Source of the DNA: Diadophis punctatus similis
Taxonomy: Eukaryota; Chordata; Lepidosauria; Squamata; Dipsadidae
Reading direction: 5' to 3'
Assembly (NCBI GenBank): GCA_023053685.1
Contig: JALIGW010000010.1
Location: forward strand, 11,899,419 to 11,963,418
Length of the DNA stretch: 64,000 bases
Both the position numbers and the translations under genes were made by a program. Positions within the stretch are counted from its first letter, which is position 1. Each line of letters begins with the position of its first letter. Below the pieces are notes generated by a model. It searched no databases. It saw nothing but the letters and a program-made list of their open reading frames with translations, and was not told the origin of the DNA. This document shows, in pieces, positions 51,186 to 63,589 of the stretch.

Positions 51186-53859
51186 TATCAATAATTCCAA
51201 AAGCTACCTGGAGGTTCAGTGTCATTGAAAACAACCATGCTAAATAGCGAGGGGGGTGTGTGTATAAGCAGATGCGAAAGATTTGAGTCCTTTACAGATG
51301 TGGAGAAAAGATGGACTTTTCACAAATGTTCGAACTGATAAGTAGAAAAAGGCTTTGCCAAATTTTCCGAAAAAATTCTCAGACTTCGGTTTGGTTAGTG
51401 TAGAATGCTCGCCCACTTGCCAAACGGCTTGGCTGGGAATTCTGGAAATTGTAGTCGCAGAATAACTGGAAGATACCAAAGAGGGAAAGTAAGTCCAGAA
51501 CTATGACGTGGATGTAAAAGGATATGGCCCAATCCTGCTCCTGTCTACTCAGAGGAAAGTCCCACTGAGATTTTTGGAAAGTGGGTGTAAGATCGTGGCC
51601 TAGGCAGGACCCTTAAAATAGTTAACATCAATAGGAGTGGCCTATAGAGACTTGGCCATATCAAATGCACTTATTGGGGAGTAAAACCAACCCAGCATAA
51701 TAAGAATTATTCCCAAATCAACATCTTGGCTATTCTAACAATGAACGTTTACTCCATTCTTTCCAATGGGCACATTTTTTCTTCCGCTTTAAATGTGAGT
51801 AAAGATGGTATGCGCGCGCCTCCCCCTCTCTCGATCCCTTTTCGTTCCTTCCTTCGCCGAAAATGTCTCTCCTCACAAGGGTGACTTTGGGTGGGACCTG
51901 GAAGGCTTCTGCTTAGCGGCCTCCATCCCTAAGCGTGGGCTTGTAGATCAGGTCGGCCTGTCCCGAGGACCGGACCGTGTACCAGGGAATGGGGAGCTAG
52001 AGGTGTCTTGGCGCCCGCTCGGAGCCCTCACACATACAGGCTGGGTGAGGTATGAAACTGAGGGGCTGTCAGAGGCTGCTGGGCTGTATGGCCGTCTCTT
52101 TTGCTTGGAAATTTGGCGGGACTTTTCAGGGCCAAGCTCTGAGCAACGAGAGCGAAGCTTGCCATACATCGGGTTTTTCTTTCCTCAGTCCCAGAGGCGG
52201 GAAGAAAAATGGCGCTATTTTGCCCCAGCCATTACTGCTCCTACTGGCAAGTGCGGCAGATGTTCCTTTCCGGGAGCCGGACTGTAGCCGCGGCTGAGCG
52301 CCTTCCTCCCCCAGCTGGTTCTCTCCCTTTTCCAAGCCATTTGACCTGCCATGGAGCTGAAGCAAATCGCGTGAAATTGCCTCCAAGGATTACATCGCCG
52401 TCCCATTGAAAAGCCCCTGAGCCCCTGGTTTACCAACCTCCTAATCCGATGTCACTCGGCTGCTGCAAACAACCCCCCCACCCAGTGAAAGGACGCCTAT
52501 TCTTCCGCAGCTGGCGGGGGGAGGGGCTTTACACTCGGCCGTGGCGGACGGAGCTTGCCCTTGTGCGCGCTTCAAAAAGGAACTTCGGTCTTCCCCGGAT
52601 TAAAGAGGGCCGGGCTGTCATGCCTGTCAAGCCCTCAAAGCCGCCACCGAAACCCACGACCTTTCCCTTTCCTGGCTCGGTGGCTGCGGGGAACACCTAT
52701 CGGGCACTTGCGAGAGCGCACCAGGCTTTTCAGTTTTGAAAGGTGCTCCGGCAAGGTAAGGAAGGTAAAACAAGGCCTTCCATAAATCCCACCTAAGGCT
52801 TCCCAGGAAGTTTCACAAAGCTGAGCTCCCTCCTCTCTTTTCTTTTTCTAAGACACTTTTCTCCCCCCCCCCTTGTAGCCTTCTGTACATCCAAGGGCTG
52901 TGTTTTCTGAATAAACTCAATGGCGAAAAATGGAAACACCATTTCACTTTGAGTAATTCACCAGAAAAAACTGAAGCCAACTTCGCCTAAATTGCTTCGT
53001 TGTAAATTGATGCCATATATGGATAAGAAATGGTTGTACAGTACAACATCTTTCATGTATGCATTCATATTCCCATTGCCATCTCCACCCAACATACACA
53101 AACATATTAGGTCAACTAACAGGAAATGAAAGGAATTGGGTCACAATACACCAGCACTGCAATAACCTAAAACAGGCCATGACTTGCCCATAAAGGAAGA
53201 CTTTTGGTAAATGTTGCAGAGAGAATTTAAGAAAAGGCTTCACTGAGGTGGCTCTAATGGAAGGCCTCTATGGTGAGAATGGCAAATTTTCCTTCAGTGG
53301 ATACTACTCTTCTCAGAATTTGCATTTATACACATGGAGTGGGTTCTTTAGCATGTTTGTTTTTATGAACAAACTGAAAAATTCTTCCAAATAACCATAA
53401 ATTTAACTGACACCATCTTATACACATATGCATTTTGGAGTATATATATTTAAAAACACCATAGGCACAAAATATTTTTATAGAAAAAAAGAACATTTGC
53501 CCCTGGACATGATTAACAGTAGAGTTTGAAGTGCATGTTTTACTTTAAAGGAAAGGGAATCATTATCAAGCCATTATGCATTAAGAAATGTCACTCAGTC
53601 ATTTTTATTCATTCTACAGAAATCATTGTAAAAGCCAGAATCATACTTCTGCAGGCAGCAATTTTGTTCTGCAGGGGGGTTATTACTCTGGTCCCTTATT
53701 AGGATCTATACTACTGCCAAGCAATCCTATAACCATCTCAAAAGAAGTTTACCTTCATGTTATAAAACCAGTAGTGGTATTTATACTGTGCAATAATTAG
53801 TGTATTACTTGAATCCACTAACAGGTTCATTTTATCTCTTCACAAAACCTCTAGCCTGC
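51186..53859. other. ARX-POLA1 intergenic DNA, CpG-rich at 51,800-52,740
   Basis: No transposon or gene is recognised. A CpG-rich block at 51,800-52,740 (GCGCGCGCCTCCCC and GGCCGTGGCGGACGG) stands out in otherwise average DNA. Open frames across it have no recognised domain. Confidence 0.45.
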
Positions 53860-54345
53860 TTATAGAAAGCTTGTGCCTCCTTTGGTGCTGTTAAAGTGGT
53901 AAAAGAGTGAATGAAGGCTGGTAGCACTCTCTCTTTTTGCCTTGCCTTAATTCCCATCTCTTTTTGCTCTCATCCAATTAGTGCAGTGTATTAAGCAGTT
54001 TATCATCTCATAGTCAGCTATTGAGAGAAACAAGGCGAACACTTTGCAATAGAGCCTGCTCTCCTTTGACACCCTCAGGTACTTACATATTCCACTGTGC
54101 TATGAATAATAGAGGAAGAATAGAGCACTAATTCCCTCATCAAAGAATGCCTTGTCTGCTGCTTTGCTCAACAACACCATTCTGATCAAAAGAAAAGCAA
54201 TAAAGCTTAGCATAACAAAACGAAACCTACTTATTAGCTTAGTGGTTAAATTAATGCAGAGACGCTGCTATTCAAAACCAAGGTTTGAAAACAGCCTCCA
54301 ACAACCTGATAATGCTGCCTTCAGGATGAAGGAATTTTAATCTGA
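53860..54345. promoter_or_regulatory. Candidate conserved non-coding element downstream of ARX
   Basis: Complex, repeat-free sequence with several homeobox-type cores (CCAATTAGTGCAG at about 53,975; CTTATTAGCTTAGTGG at about 54,228; GAATAATAGAGG) and no coding frame. Position between ARX and POLA1 fits the known cluster of ARX forebrain enhancers in mammals. Conservation is not tested. Confidence 0.35.
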
Positions 54346-56592
54346 AATTTGAAGCTGGCACAGATGAGTTAATCTATTAAACAGCTATAAGAGGAGTGCA
54401 GGATGAGTGGTTCAATTAAGAAATATTTAGGTGGTCAACAGAAGAGAAGCAAAGGAGGCAAGATCAAAAATAGGCTGAAGTTGGGAAATAGAAAAGTAAT
54501 TTTTATCCAGTAAGAAATGATTCTGGCACAAGATGAAACGACTCGGGTTCTTTCTTTTAATAAATACTAACTGTGAAGGCTGGCTTCTAAACTTATGTAT
54601 TAAAACCTCCTTCCTTGTCCATCAACCTAACATTGTTGTTTATTTTTAACTACACGGAGAAAAAGAGTAACAGAGTCCAGATTTCTCTGATGAACTCAGG
54701 GTTGTTTTTGGTTTTGTAATTCTACAGTTCAATTAATTTAATATGCACATAAAGATTGATGTACACAAAGAAAGATGGCTTTACACTTCTCAGTTTTTGT
54801 TAAAATAAGGTGAAACAGTCAAAGTAGGCTGTGTAGTCAGCAAGGGTCATATCAGTAGCAGATTTAGCTGACTAAACATTTACTTGTAACAAAGCATTAA
54901 ACAAGCTAGCTTTATTTATTTTATGGTGCAAAAATATCTTACCTAGTAATTAAGAAGAAATGCAAAATTCCATTATGAAGTTTATATTTATAAAATTTAC
55001 ATTTGTAGAAATAAAATATTTGCTCAAATTTTCTGCAGAATTCTATATAACAATGTATGTGAAATTATAGTCTTGCTGAGATTATGTCATGTGCTTGTCT
55101 ACACATACACATTATTTTTCATTTCTCATATTTTACAATAAATATTCTGAACATGGGCTGTACCAAAACTATACAGTATTTGTAAATACGGCATGTTATT
55201 CTAATTTAGGAGGAAACCGTGCTTTTATCCCTCAAAGCCTGAGCTACTGTAATTGAGCAGCTGATTAAAGTAGTAATAGGTACTACTAAAAATATACGGC
55301 CATCCATATGATAGTATCCCTTAACCAATACTAAAATCATTTACTGGGAAAACAGAACATCGCAAAGATGCAACAGAACTTCCCAATCCAGAACCGTTTA
55401 CAAAGAAATTTCTCTCTACATCAATGCAAGGATGAGCTATTTTATAGAGGAGTTCTCTTGGTACACTGCAACTCACTCTTCAGCAAGGCAAGATAGATGG
55501 GGCATCACTACCATATTTGTTTATTCATCTATCAGGCAAGAAGTGGGGGATATAAAGTACAAATGGCTTATCCACGCATATCATTATTCTGTTTCACATA
55601 TATATTTCCTATGAATGCACAATTCAGATATTTATACCAATAATTTTATTATATTTCCTTCAACTGTGTAAATGTTTAAAATGCTTTTACATATACCAAA
55701 TGCTTTTACATATACCAATAAATGTTATTATCCTCATAGAAGTTAAGAAATACGTAAATCTATATAAGGAGTCCAGCATCTCCCTTTCACAGCCCAAAGA
55801 CCCAGCCAATGAGGTTGGATTGACTTTTGTTGTACCTATTAATTGTTTATTGGCAATTAAAAGATTATAATCATTATAAGATCATGTTTCCATGGCTTTA
55901 TTTGCTTACTATAAGGCCATTCCTTTTGTCATCTTAAATTTATTCCATTTTGGTCTCAACTAGCTTCTTCTAATGATAATAGGCTGCCCTATTTATTTTG
56001 ATGACTCCCAAGAAATTAATGACTAACATTCAAACAGCTGAAAGAATTTGCAACAAATAATCACTTTGGCCTAGAAAGAAATCAGAGAGGGAGAGAGAGA
56101 AAGAATGTGTGTGTTTGGTATGTTCTCCCAGAACAAAAAGAACCTTAATGTTGTCATACTACCACATAGTAGATAAATTATGAAAAGATAATCTACCAGT
56201 GCTCCTACACCTTTGTTAACTTCTTTTCCTGAAAACACCTCTTGCTAAATGCCTTGATTAAAGTCTAGGATCACATACATTGCAGCAACTCTCACTGGAA
56301 ATTATTCCGTTAAAGGAGCCATTTTTCCATTTCTTGCTTCTATTCTAGGTCTCAATAAACAACAACCTATTATAAAATCTAAATTGTGAGCTGCTTATTA
56401 TATTCAACAACTTTTAATCTGCTTTTTTTACATATTTTAGTACTGAATAAACTTAGATTTTAAAGTATATTAGTTTTCTTAATCTACAGCCATATTAGAA
56501 AGCCTCAGAAAACAGGAAAAAAAGAGAAAAAAAGAGGAAGATTAATTACTGCCTATAAACTGAGGTCACAAACAACATTTTTAAGTACTGGA
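54346..56592 (-). other. POLA1: Non-coding DNA, probably including the POLA1 3' UTR
   Basis: Lies just downstream of the POLA1 stop on the minus strand. Plus-strand TTTATT (minus-strand AATAAA) occurs at about 55,990 and 55,935, either of which might be the POLA1 polyadenylation signal. No other feature recognised. Confidence 0.35.
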
Positions 56593-56741
56593 CTAGTCCC
56601 CGGATTTTACTATACTGAATGACTGAAAGAGTTTGCCGAGGTTTACTTCAGAATAGCTGCTCATAGACAACCATTTGTCTACTGTGTTCTTCAGCTTTTT
56701 GTATCCCTCCTTGTAGGCTTCCAACATCTTCTTCAATTCAT
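56593..56741 (-). CDS. POLA1: POLA1 last coding exon (DNA polymerase alpha catalytic subunit)
   Basis: POLA1 is the catalytic subunit of the DNA polymerase alpha-primase complex that starts replication. This exon encodes the last 48 complete residues (ELKKMLEAYKEGYKKLKNTV, then SSYSEVNLGKLFQSF) and TAG at 56,593-56,595. The block YKKLKNT...SYSEVNLGKLF closely matches the end of vertebrate POLA1. The minus-strand acceptor is CTCTATCCCTATAG, giving a phase-1 intron. The preceding exon is not seen up to 64,000, so the last intron exceeds 7.2 kb. The C-terminus ends VKSGD, slightly longer than the human end. Confidence 0.93.
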
Positions 56742-57868
56742 CTATAGGGATAGAGAAAATTAGAAGATTAGAATGGGGGAATGAATTACTAGTTAGCAAT
56801 GCTTTGCAGAACTTTTATCTCTTTAAAACATGATGATCTCAAAACCCAGAATTCTTTGTAAGATGCCTGCTAATGAGCTTGCTATTTCCTTGCTTACATT
56901 TTTAAAAAGTACTTTGGTCGGCTTGTTTATGTAAGTATCATACTTGTTATTTACAAACAAATCAAGTGCATCAAGAATTAGTCAACCGACTTGTCATGCC
57001 CAACTGTATTGGCACACCAGCTTCTGTCAGTAAATGTTAGGAAGCCTAGTTTGTCCATTAATGCTGAATAAATTGGGGTAGAGAGGGTAAAGAAGAACAG
57101 GAATGAGGGAATAGATTCAGCTGTATCACAGAACCAACTGAAAGAGGTTTAACGAAGAAAACAAAACCAAGTTTAGTGCCACGATTGTCTGACCATCTGC
57201 TTTCAATGTTGTGAACCTTGTCTTCTGACTAAATTACTGAAGAGCTTTATAATGATGAGGACATTGGGAACTTTCTTTAATTGCTTATTATAAGGCATAC
57301 AAAAGTCCCTACAGAAATGCTCTGAAGGCTATTAAAGTGAAATAAACATTCTGTTCCACACTTACATTTCTCCCTCAAATTTTTAGAAAAGCCATTTATG
57401 AGGGCTGCAATCAGAAATTCTCCTTATGAATTCATTTATGCACTTTTAAAGTGCTTGAGGAAATACTTGCAGGCACCCTTCCCCCTTTGCTATATGCATT
57501 AACACATTCAGTGGGAATAGCAAGCAAGTTGCATATTTTATTGAGGTACCTTTTTGGGAATATATAGACAAATAGGCTTTATAGCTAGATAGCCTATAGT
57601 TAACTTGAGAAAACAAAATCTGAAACTATATGCTACTGGAAGAACCAGAATGACTACAAGAGGTTGTCTTATATCAGATCAAGCTATTCCTTTAGATCAG
57701 ATTATTGACTAATTGGTAGTGGTTTTTCTTGGTCTCAGAGGCCCTTTCAAATTGTTTGCTACCAGAAATTACCATCCTCTCTGACAATAGTAGTGCTGAA
57801 AACTAGGCAATTTATTAATGTTATCAAATAGGTAGACCGACCGACCAGCAGATAGATATAAAATGATT

Positions 57869-58830
57869 ACAGGTAGTCCTCAAGTTATGAATGTAATGGA
57901 GCCTGCCCATTCCATTCGTAATCTGAAGATTCATGGGAGTGAATCTTGTACCTTGAACAGGATCACTTCCTCCTTTCGCCCATGCATTCACTAATCGAAT
58001 GCATGGTTCATTAAGTGCACATGAGGTATTTCAGGGTGGGAAAGGCCATGGGGTGCCTAGTGATGGAACAGGCCATCTGCTTAAGACCACCCAAGACCTC
58101 CCCAACCCACTGAAATACCTCATGCTCCCCACAATTGCTTTAGCAATAGCACTTAGACTTATATACCGCTTCATAGTGCTTTACAGCCCTCTCTAAGCGG
58201 TTTACAGAGTTCAGCATATTGCCCCCAACAATCTGGGTTCTCATTTTACTGACCTCGGAAGGATGGAAGGCTGAGTCAACCTTGAGCCGGTGAGATTTGA
58301 ACAGCTGAACTGCAGTGCTGCATTTTAACCACTGCGCCAACATGCTGTGCCGGGTCATTTACCATGTGAAGATCCAGCAAGCTGTCTCCACTCCAGTCTC
58401 TCAGCCATGTGTGCCCCTGTGCAGCTCTGTTTTGGTGCGTGCAGGCCTTGTCCAGCACTTTGCTGGCCAAAACGGAGATCCATTTAGGCCTGCGCAGGCC
58501 TCTCCTGGCACTTTGCAAGCCAAAATGTAGGTTTGGAGGGGCAGGGGCGGGCCTGCCCGCCCCTCTGATGCTCCATTTGGGGCTGCACAGGCAAAGTCCT
58601 GGAGGAGGCCTGTGCAGGCCAAAACAGGGCATCGGAGGCGCGGGCTGTTTTGGCAGGCAAAGTGCAGGACAAATATTGCAGAGCCTCTGCGGTTGGTTGT
58701 AAGGGTGAACAACCACCGTGGTGCTGCAAGATTCGTAGTTTCGGGACTTGTTCGTAAACACTAGGGGGCACTGATTGTGTAAGTTCGAACGTTCGCTAAG
58801 GGAACGCTTGTACCCCTGGGATTACCTGTG
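57869..58830. mobile_element. DNA-transposon-like repeat with ACAGGTAxTCC ends (tentative)
   Basis: The left end reads ACAGGTAGTCCTCAAG and the right end, reversed, ACAGGTAATCCCAGGGG, suggesting terminal inverted repeats. The left sequence resembles a widespread squamate repeat. No target duplication was confirmed, and a SINE (58,141-58,349) lies inside. The 58,400-58,690 part has repeated GGCCTGCGCAGGCC-type segments. Confidence 0.4.
58141..58349 (-). mobile_element. tRNA-derived squamate SINE (second copy)
   Basis: Reverse complement of the SINE at 29,296: plus-strand GAAGGATGGAAGGCTGAGTC, ATATTGCCCCCAACAATCTG and ACCACTGCGCCAACATG. The 5' tRNA-like end is at about 58,349. Confidence 0.92.
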
Positions 58831-59210
58831 CACTGGAATTTACAAGAGCAGATCATTGTGGAGCCCTTAGTGCTCTCTGAACTTGATTATTTTCTTGTTG
58901 ATATTTCATTATCCAACTAGGTAACATCTTCAGTGCTGTAGTACCACTGTACCAGAGCATTTCAAGACACTGAAGTTTTAAGATACCAAAGTCTAACATA
59001 ACAATTATTCTAGTAAATGTCCAATGCAACTTGCCTGTGAATTAGACTAGATGGAGAGACTGGCTCAAAATCACCTAGTGATTTAGGATGGACTTAGAAT
59101 TTTAGAACTCTTAACCTAACATCTTTACCACTCATTACACTGGCACTCTTTGTGAATTTGGAAGAAATAATAAATATACAAACCGTTTTTTCTATTTCAT
59201 AAAGTGGATT
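58831..59210. other. POLA1 intron sequence without recognised feature
   Basis: Non-coding; nothing seen. Confidence 0.4.
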
Positions 59211-59528
59211 ATTCTAAGCAGGGGTGAAATCCTCCCGGTTCGCTCTTACCTGTTGGTCGCCGCACAGACGAAGAAGCTGGTGGCGTTCGCGGCGCGGGGC
59301 TTCCCCCGCCCACTTCCCCCGCCCGCCTGGACGCCGGCATTTGCGTTCTTTTGCCCTCTGCGCAAGCAGAACGCTTTGCGCATGCGCAGAGGGCAAAAGA
59401 ACGCAAATGCCGGCGTCCAGGGGAAGCGGGCGGGGGAAGCCCCGCACCGCGAACGCCACCAGCTTCTTCGGCTGTGCGGCGACCAACAGGTAAGAGCGAA
59501 CCAGGAGGATTTCACCCCTGATTCTAAG
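59211..59528. mobile_element. hAT fold-back MITE with 8-bp target duplication
   Basis: The element (59,219-59,520, 302 bp) begins CAGGGGTGAAATCCTCC and ends with its reverse complement. The 8-bp duplication ATTCTAAG is at 59,211-59,218 and 59,521-59,528, the size typical of hAT. Nearly the whole element is palindromic (arms of about 140 bp), centred near 59,370 (TTTGCGCATGCGCAGAGGGC). It is strikingly GC- and CpG-rich for its surroundings. The open frames across both strands are a by-product of the palindrome. Confidence 0.93.
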
Positions 59529-60946
59529 GCTCTGAAAATCTTTTAAAATAAGCATTTTGGAATGTGATGGAGTATACATGAAACATGTTTTGAAATCATT
59601 GAAATATCTAAAAAAAATTCCAGGTTCATATAATTGTTTTAAGAAGATGTTTCTGGCTGTCTCTGAAACATTTTGACAACATTCTGGCTGTCTTTTTTTT
59701 TGCATTTTTTTTAGAGAAAAGCAATGTGCTTCTGTATTCATTTGCCCACAAAAAGATGCAGCTGCTTTAACTATTTGAAAGAGCTAGTTTGTATGCTTTC
59801 CTACAGCTTTTAAAGCATATCATGCATAGGCTTTGCAGAATTCTAGATTATATTATTGATCTTTTTGTTTTTACTCATTCTCATTTTATGCAAGTTAGAG
59901 AAGTCCTATGAACTCAGCGGATGTTACTAGCTCAAGAGAGCAACAGTGTTTCAGTTTGCAAATCTCATGATTTCCCATCATTAGTCATATGATGTGGTAT
60001 AATGAACTTCTAGGAGGGCCATACTTTCACAATAAGGAAATTAATAAGAAAATTTCATTAAGGTTTATTATTACATGTGATCCTCACTTAACAACTCATT
60101 CAATGACTACTCGAACTCATAATGGTTCTGAATGAGTGGTAATTATGACTGGTCTTAGTATTTTATAAAATTCTGCTGGTAATCCATCAGGTCCCGGCGT
60201 TTTCCCATTCTTCTGTGTTTTAATCCCTTCTATTAGTTCCATCATTGAAATCCTTCCCTCCAAATCCTTTTTGACATTTTCTGGGATTTTTGGTATATTT
60301 GCGTTCTCCAAATAATATCTTATTTCTTCTTCTTTTTTGTTTTCTTGTTTGTATAATTGTTCATAGTAATTGTCTACTATTTTCTTTTTTTCATTGTTTT
60401 GGTAGTGTAAATTTCCTTTCATGTCTATTAATTGGTTTATTGCTTTCTTTTCTCTCTCTTTCTTAATTTTATAGACCAACCAACGTCCTGGCTTATTTGC
60501 ATTTTCAAAAAAGTTTTGTTTTACCTGCTTTATTTTCTGGGCAATCTCTTCATTTTCAAATATGTTTATGTTTCTGTAGGGTCCATTTTATTTTTAAGTG
60601 TTTTATCTTGTGGATATTTTTGGAAATCTTTTTCCAATCTTTTGTATTCTTCCTCCATCTCTTTTTTTGTCTCGTTTGTTTCTTGTTTTCTCATATATGT
60701 CATTACTAGTCCTCTAGTATATGCTTTACAAGTATCCCACAAATTTTGTAAAGAAGTATCTTCTTTATTATTTTCTTTAAAAAAGAAAGTCAGTTCTTTT
60801 TCCATATATATCTGAAAGTTTTTTTCATTTACTACTCTCTGGTTCAATGTCCATCTTGGTCTCTTTCTTTGTCCTTTCCATTTCATTATAATTGGATTGT
60901 GGTCTGCCCATATATTTGGTTCAATTTCAATCATTTCTATTTTAGT

Positions 60947-61421
60947 TACCATATTTTTTGGAGTATAAGATGCACCTGAGTGTAAGACGCACCTTAGTTT
61001 TGGGGGAGGAAAATAGGGGAAAAAATCTACCTACCAGGTATTCATCTGGCAGCGTCCTTAGTCTGGTCAGCTTCAGCACATTATTTTATCCCCTGGTTAG
61101 GGCTGAAAAAAATCTTCGGAGGGCGTAGCAATGAAAACAAGCCTGCAAAGACTTAGGGCTGGAAAAAAACTTCTTCAGAGGAAGTAGCAATAAAAAATCC
61201 TGCAAGTTGGGAAGATCGTTAGCATCTCGTTAGGGCTGAAAAAACCTTTTTCAGAAGGCGTAGCAATGAAAACAAGCCTGGAAGCCAGGAAGATCGTTAG
61301 CACCTTGTTAGGGCTGGGAAAAAAGCTTCGAAAAAGCTATATTTGGAGTATAAGACGCACACAAATTTTCAACCTCTTTTAGGGGGGGAAAGGTGCATCT
61401 TATACTCCGAAAAATACAGTA
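60947..61421. mobile_element. TA-flanked DNA transposon (copy 3)
   Basis: Ends TA-CCATATTTTTTGGAG and CTCCGAAAAATACAG-TA, same family as 18,210 and 22,586. Removing it rejoins the L1 copy D frame. The interior has related repeats (TTAGGGCTG..., GGAAGATCGTTAGCA) but fewer units than copy 2. Confidence 0.88.
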
Positions 61422-61662
61422 ATAATTCTAATGACATCCACATTATATCTATTCTTGACCACGGCAAATGTCTATTCGAGTAGAACGTGTATTGTCTTTC
61501 TTTCATATTCCTCTGTCTCCATGCGTCTTGTAGTGTTAATTCGTCCATCATTGTAAAAAATGTTTTTGGAAGAGTCTTTCTCTGTTTCTTATTTACTTTG
61601 GTTGATCTATAATCCAGTTCTTTATCTACAATTGCATTAAAATCTCCTACTATACATATATC

Positions 61663-63404
61663 ACTCCTGATCACTCCTGATGATGTGGACAAGGCCATAG
61701 GAGCGATGAGCGCCTCCACTTGTTTATTGGACCCGTGCCCCTCCTGGCTGGTCTCAGCCAGCAGGGAGGTGACACGCAGCTGGCTCCAGGCTGTTGTGAT
61801 TGCATTTTTGAGAGAGGGGTCCATCCCGCAGCCCTTAAAAGCTGCGGTGGTGAGGCCCCTCCTCAAGAAGCCTTCCCTGGACCCAACGGATTTAAAGAAC
61901 TTCCGTCCCGTCTCCAACTTACCCTTCGAGGGTAAAGTTGTCGAGAAAGTGGTGTCGCTCCAACTCCTGCGGTTATTGGAGGACACTGATTATCTGGATC
62001 CCTTTCAACCGGGTTTCAGGCGCAGCTACAGTACGGAGACTGCTTTGGTCGCTCTGATGGATGATCTCTGGCGAGCCCGGGATGGAGGTCATTCCTCCAT
62101 CCTGGTGTTACTTGACCTCTCAGCGGCTTTCGATACCATCGACCATGGTATCCTTCTATGCTGTCTCAGGGAGGTGGGAGTGGGAGGCACCGTTTTACAG
62201 TGGTTCTCCTCCTACCTCTCCGATAGGACGCAGTCGGTGTTGACAGGAGGACAGAGGTCGGCCCCTAGGCCCTGATTTGCAGGGTGCCGCAGGGCTCGGT
62301 CCTCTCGCCCATCCTGTTTAACATTTACATGAAACCGCTGGGTGAGATCATCCGACGACATGGGGTGAGGTATCAGCAGTATGCTGATGATACCCAGTTA
62401 TACATCTCCACCCCGTGTCAGTTCAGGGAAGCAGTTGATGTAATGTGCCGCTGCCTGGACGATGTGAGGGTCTGGATGGGAGTGAATAGACTCAAACTCA
62501 ACCCTGACAAGACTGAGTGGCTATGGATATTGCCCCCCAGGGATTATGTCAACTTCCCCTCCTTGGTTCTTGGGGGAGAAAAACTGACTCCCTCAGAACA
62601 GGTTCGCAATTTGGGTGTTCTCCTGGACCCAAACTAAAATTGGAGCAACATCTTTCAGCTGTGGCTAGGGGGACCTTTGCACAGATCCGTCTTGTGCATC
62701 AATTGCGACCCTACTTGGAGAGGGAGGCTTTGCTCACAGTCACTCATGCCCTTGTCACCTCACGGCTAGACTACTGTAACACGCTCTACATGGGGCTACC
62801 CTCAAAGAGCATCCGGAGACTGCAATTGGTACAGAATGCAGCTGCGCGAGCTGCGGTGGGTGTGCTGAGATATACCCACATAACACCCATTCTCCGCCAG
62901 CTGCATTGGTTGCCTATTAGTCTCCGGTCGCAATTTAAGGTGTTGGTTTTGACCTTTAAAGCCCTACATGGCTCAGGGCCAGGCTACCTTCGGGACCGCA
63001 TCCTACCACACACCTCCCTACGACCAGTTAGGTCCCACAGAGTTGGTCTCCTCTGGGTCCCATCGGCCAAACAATGTCGGTTGGTGGGGCCGCGAGGGAG
63101 AGTCTTCTCTGTGGGAGCCCCGTCCCTCTGGAACCAACTCCCATCAGAGATCCGGACTATCCCCACTCTACTGGCCTTCCGTAAAGCCGTAAAAACATGG
63201 CTCTTCCAGCAGGCGGGGTGAAAAAGAAGATCAAATTCCCCCATGAATGAATGTGTTTTAAAATAATGTTCCATTTTTAAAAAATATTATTATTATTTTT
63301 ATTGTACTGTTCTTATCTATGTTGTACGCCGCCCTGAGTCCTACGGGATTGGGCGGCTTATAAGAACGTTTATTAAATTAAATTAAATTTTATTAAATTA
63401 TTAA
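61663..63404 (+). mobile_element. L2-type LINE, 5'-truncated, inserted in L1 copy D
   Basis: ORF2 C-terminal half: [39 protein letters not shown] and [10 protein letters not shown] (RT catalytic Asp pair), then the NLGVLLDPN and SRLDYCNTLY blocks of Jockey-superfamily L2 elements. The frame breaks at about 62,275 and 62,600. The 3' end reads GCCGCCCTGAGTCC...GGGCGGCTTATAAGAACG and an A/T-rich tail. ATATC occurs on both sides (61,658-61,662 and 63,405-63,409), a short target duplication. Confidence 0.9.
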
Positions 63405-63589
63405 ATATCTTCATATTCATATTCGATTATTTTTCTATGTAATTTTCTATAAAATTCTTCTTGATTATCATTTGGAGCATAGATTGCTACTATCAGTACT
63501 TTCTTAAAGTTCATTATTATTTCAACCATTAATATTCTTCCTTCTAAGTCTTCATATATTATTTCTGATTGTATTTCATTACATTAATA

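Larger units (their letters stand above)
60146..63585 (-). mobile_element. L1 LINE (copy D), inverted 5' segment
   Basis: Minus-strand ORF2 pieces run from the endonuclease (VAIYAPND at about 63,470, VGDFNAIVDKELDY at about 61,620, WADHNPIIMKW at about 60,910) to the RT start (KTPGPDGLPAEFYKI at about 60,170). Nested within it are an L2 (61,663-63,404) and a TA-flanked transposon (60,947-61,421). The RT sequence that follows is on the plus strand at 63,590, so the 5' part is inverted relative to the 3' part. Confidence 0.88.

Noticed and set aside
51805..52785. Several open frames in the CpG-rich block downstream of ARX
   Set aside because: High GC lowers stop frequency; no recognised domain, splice structure or consistent frame.
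58276..58771. Cysteine- and alanine-rich open frames
   Set aside because: Lie across a transposon-like repeat and a SINE; low-complexity GGCCTGCGCAGGCC-type repeats explain them.
59214..59741. 175-residue minus-strand open frame and similar plus-strand frames
   Set aside because: They cross the hAT palindrome, which gives nearly the same translation on both strands; no known domain.
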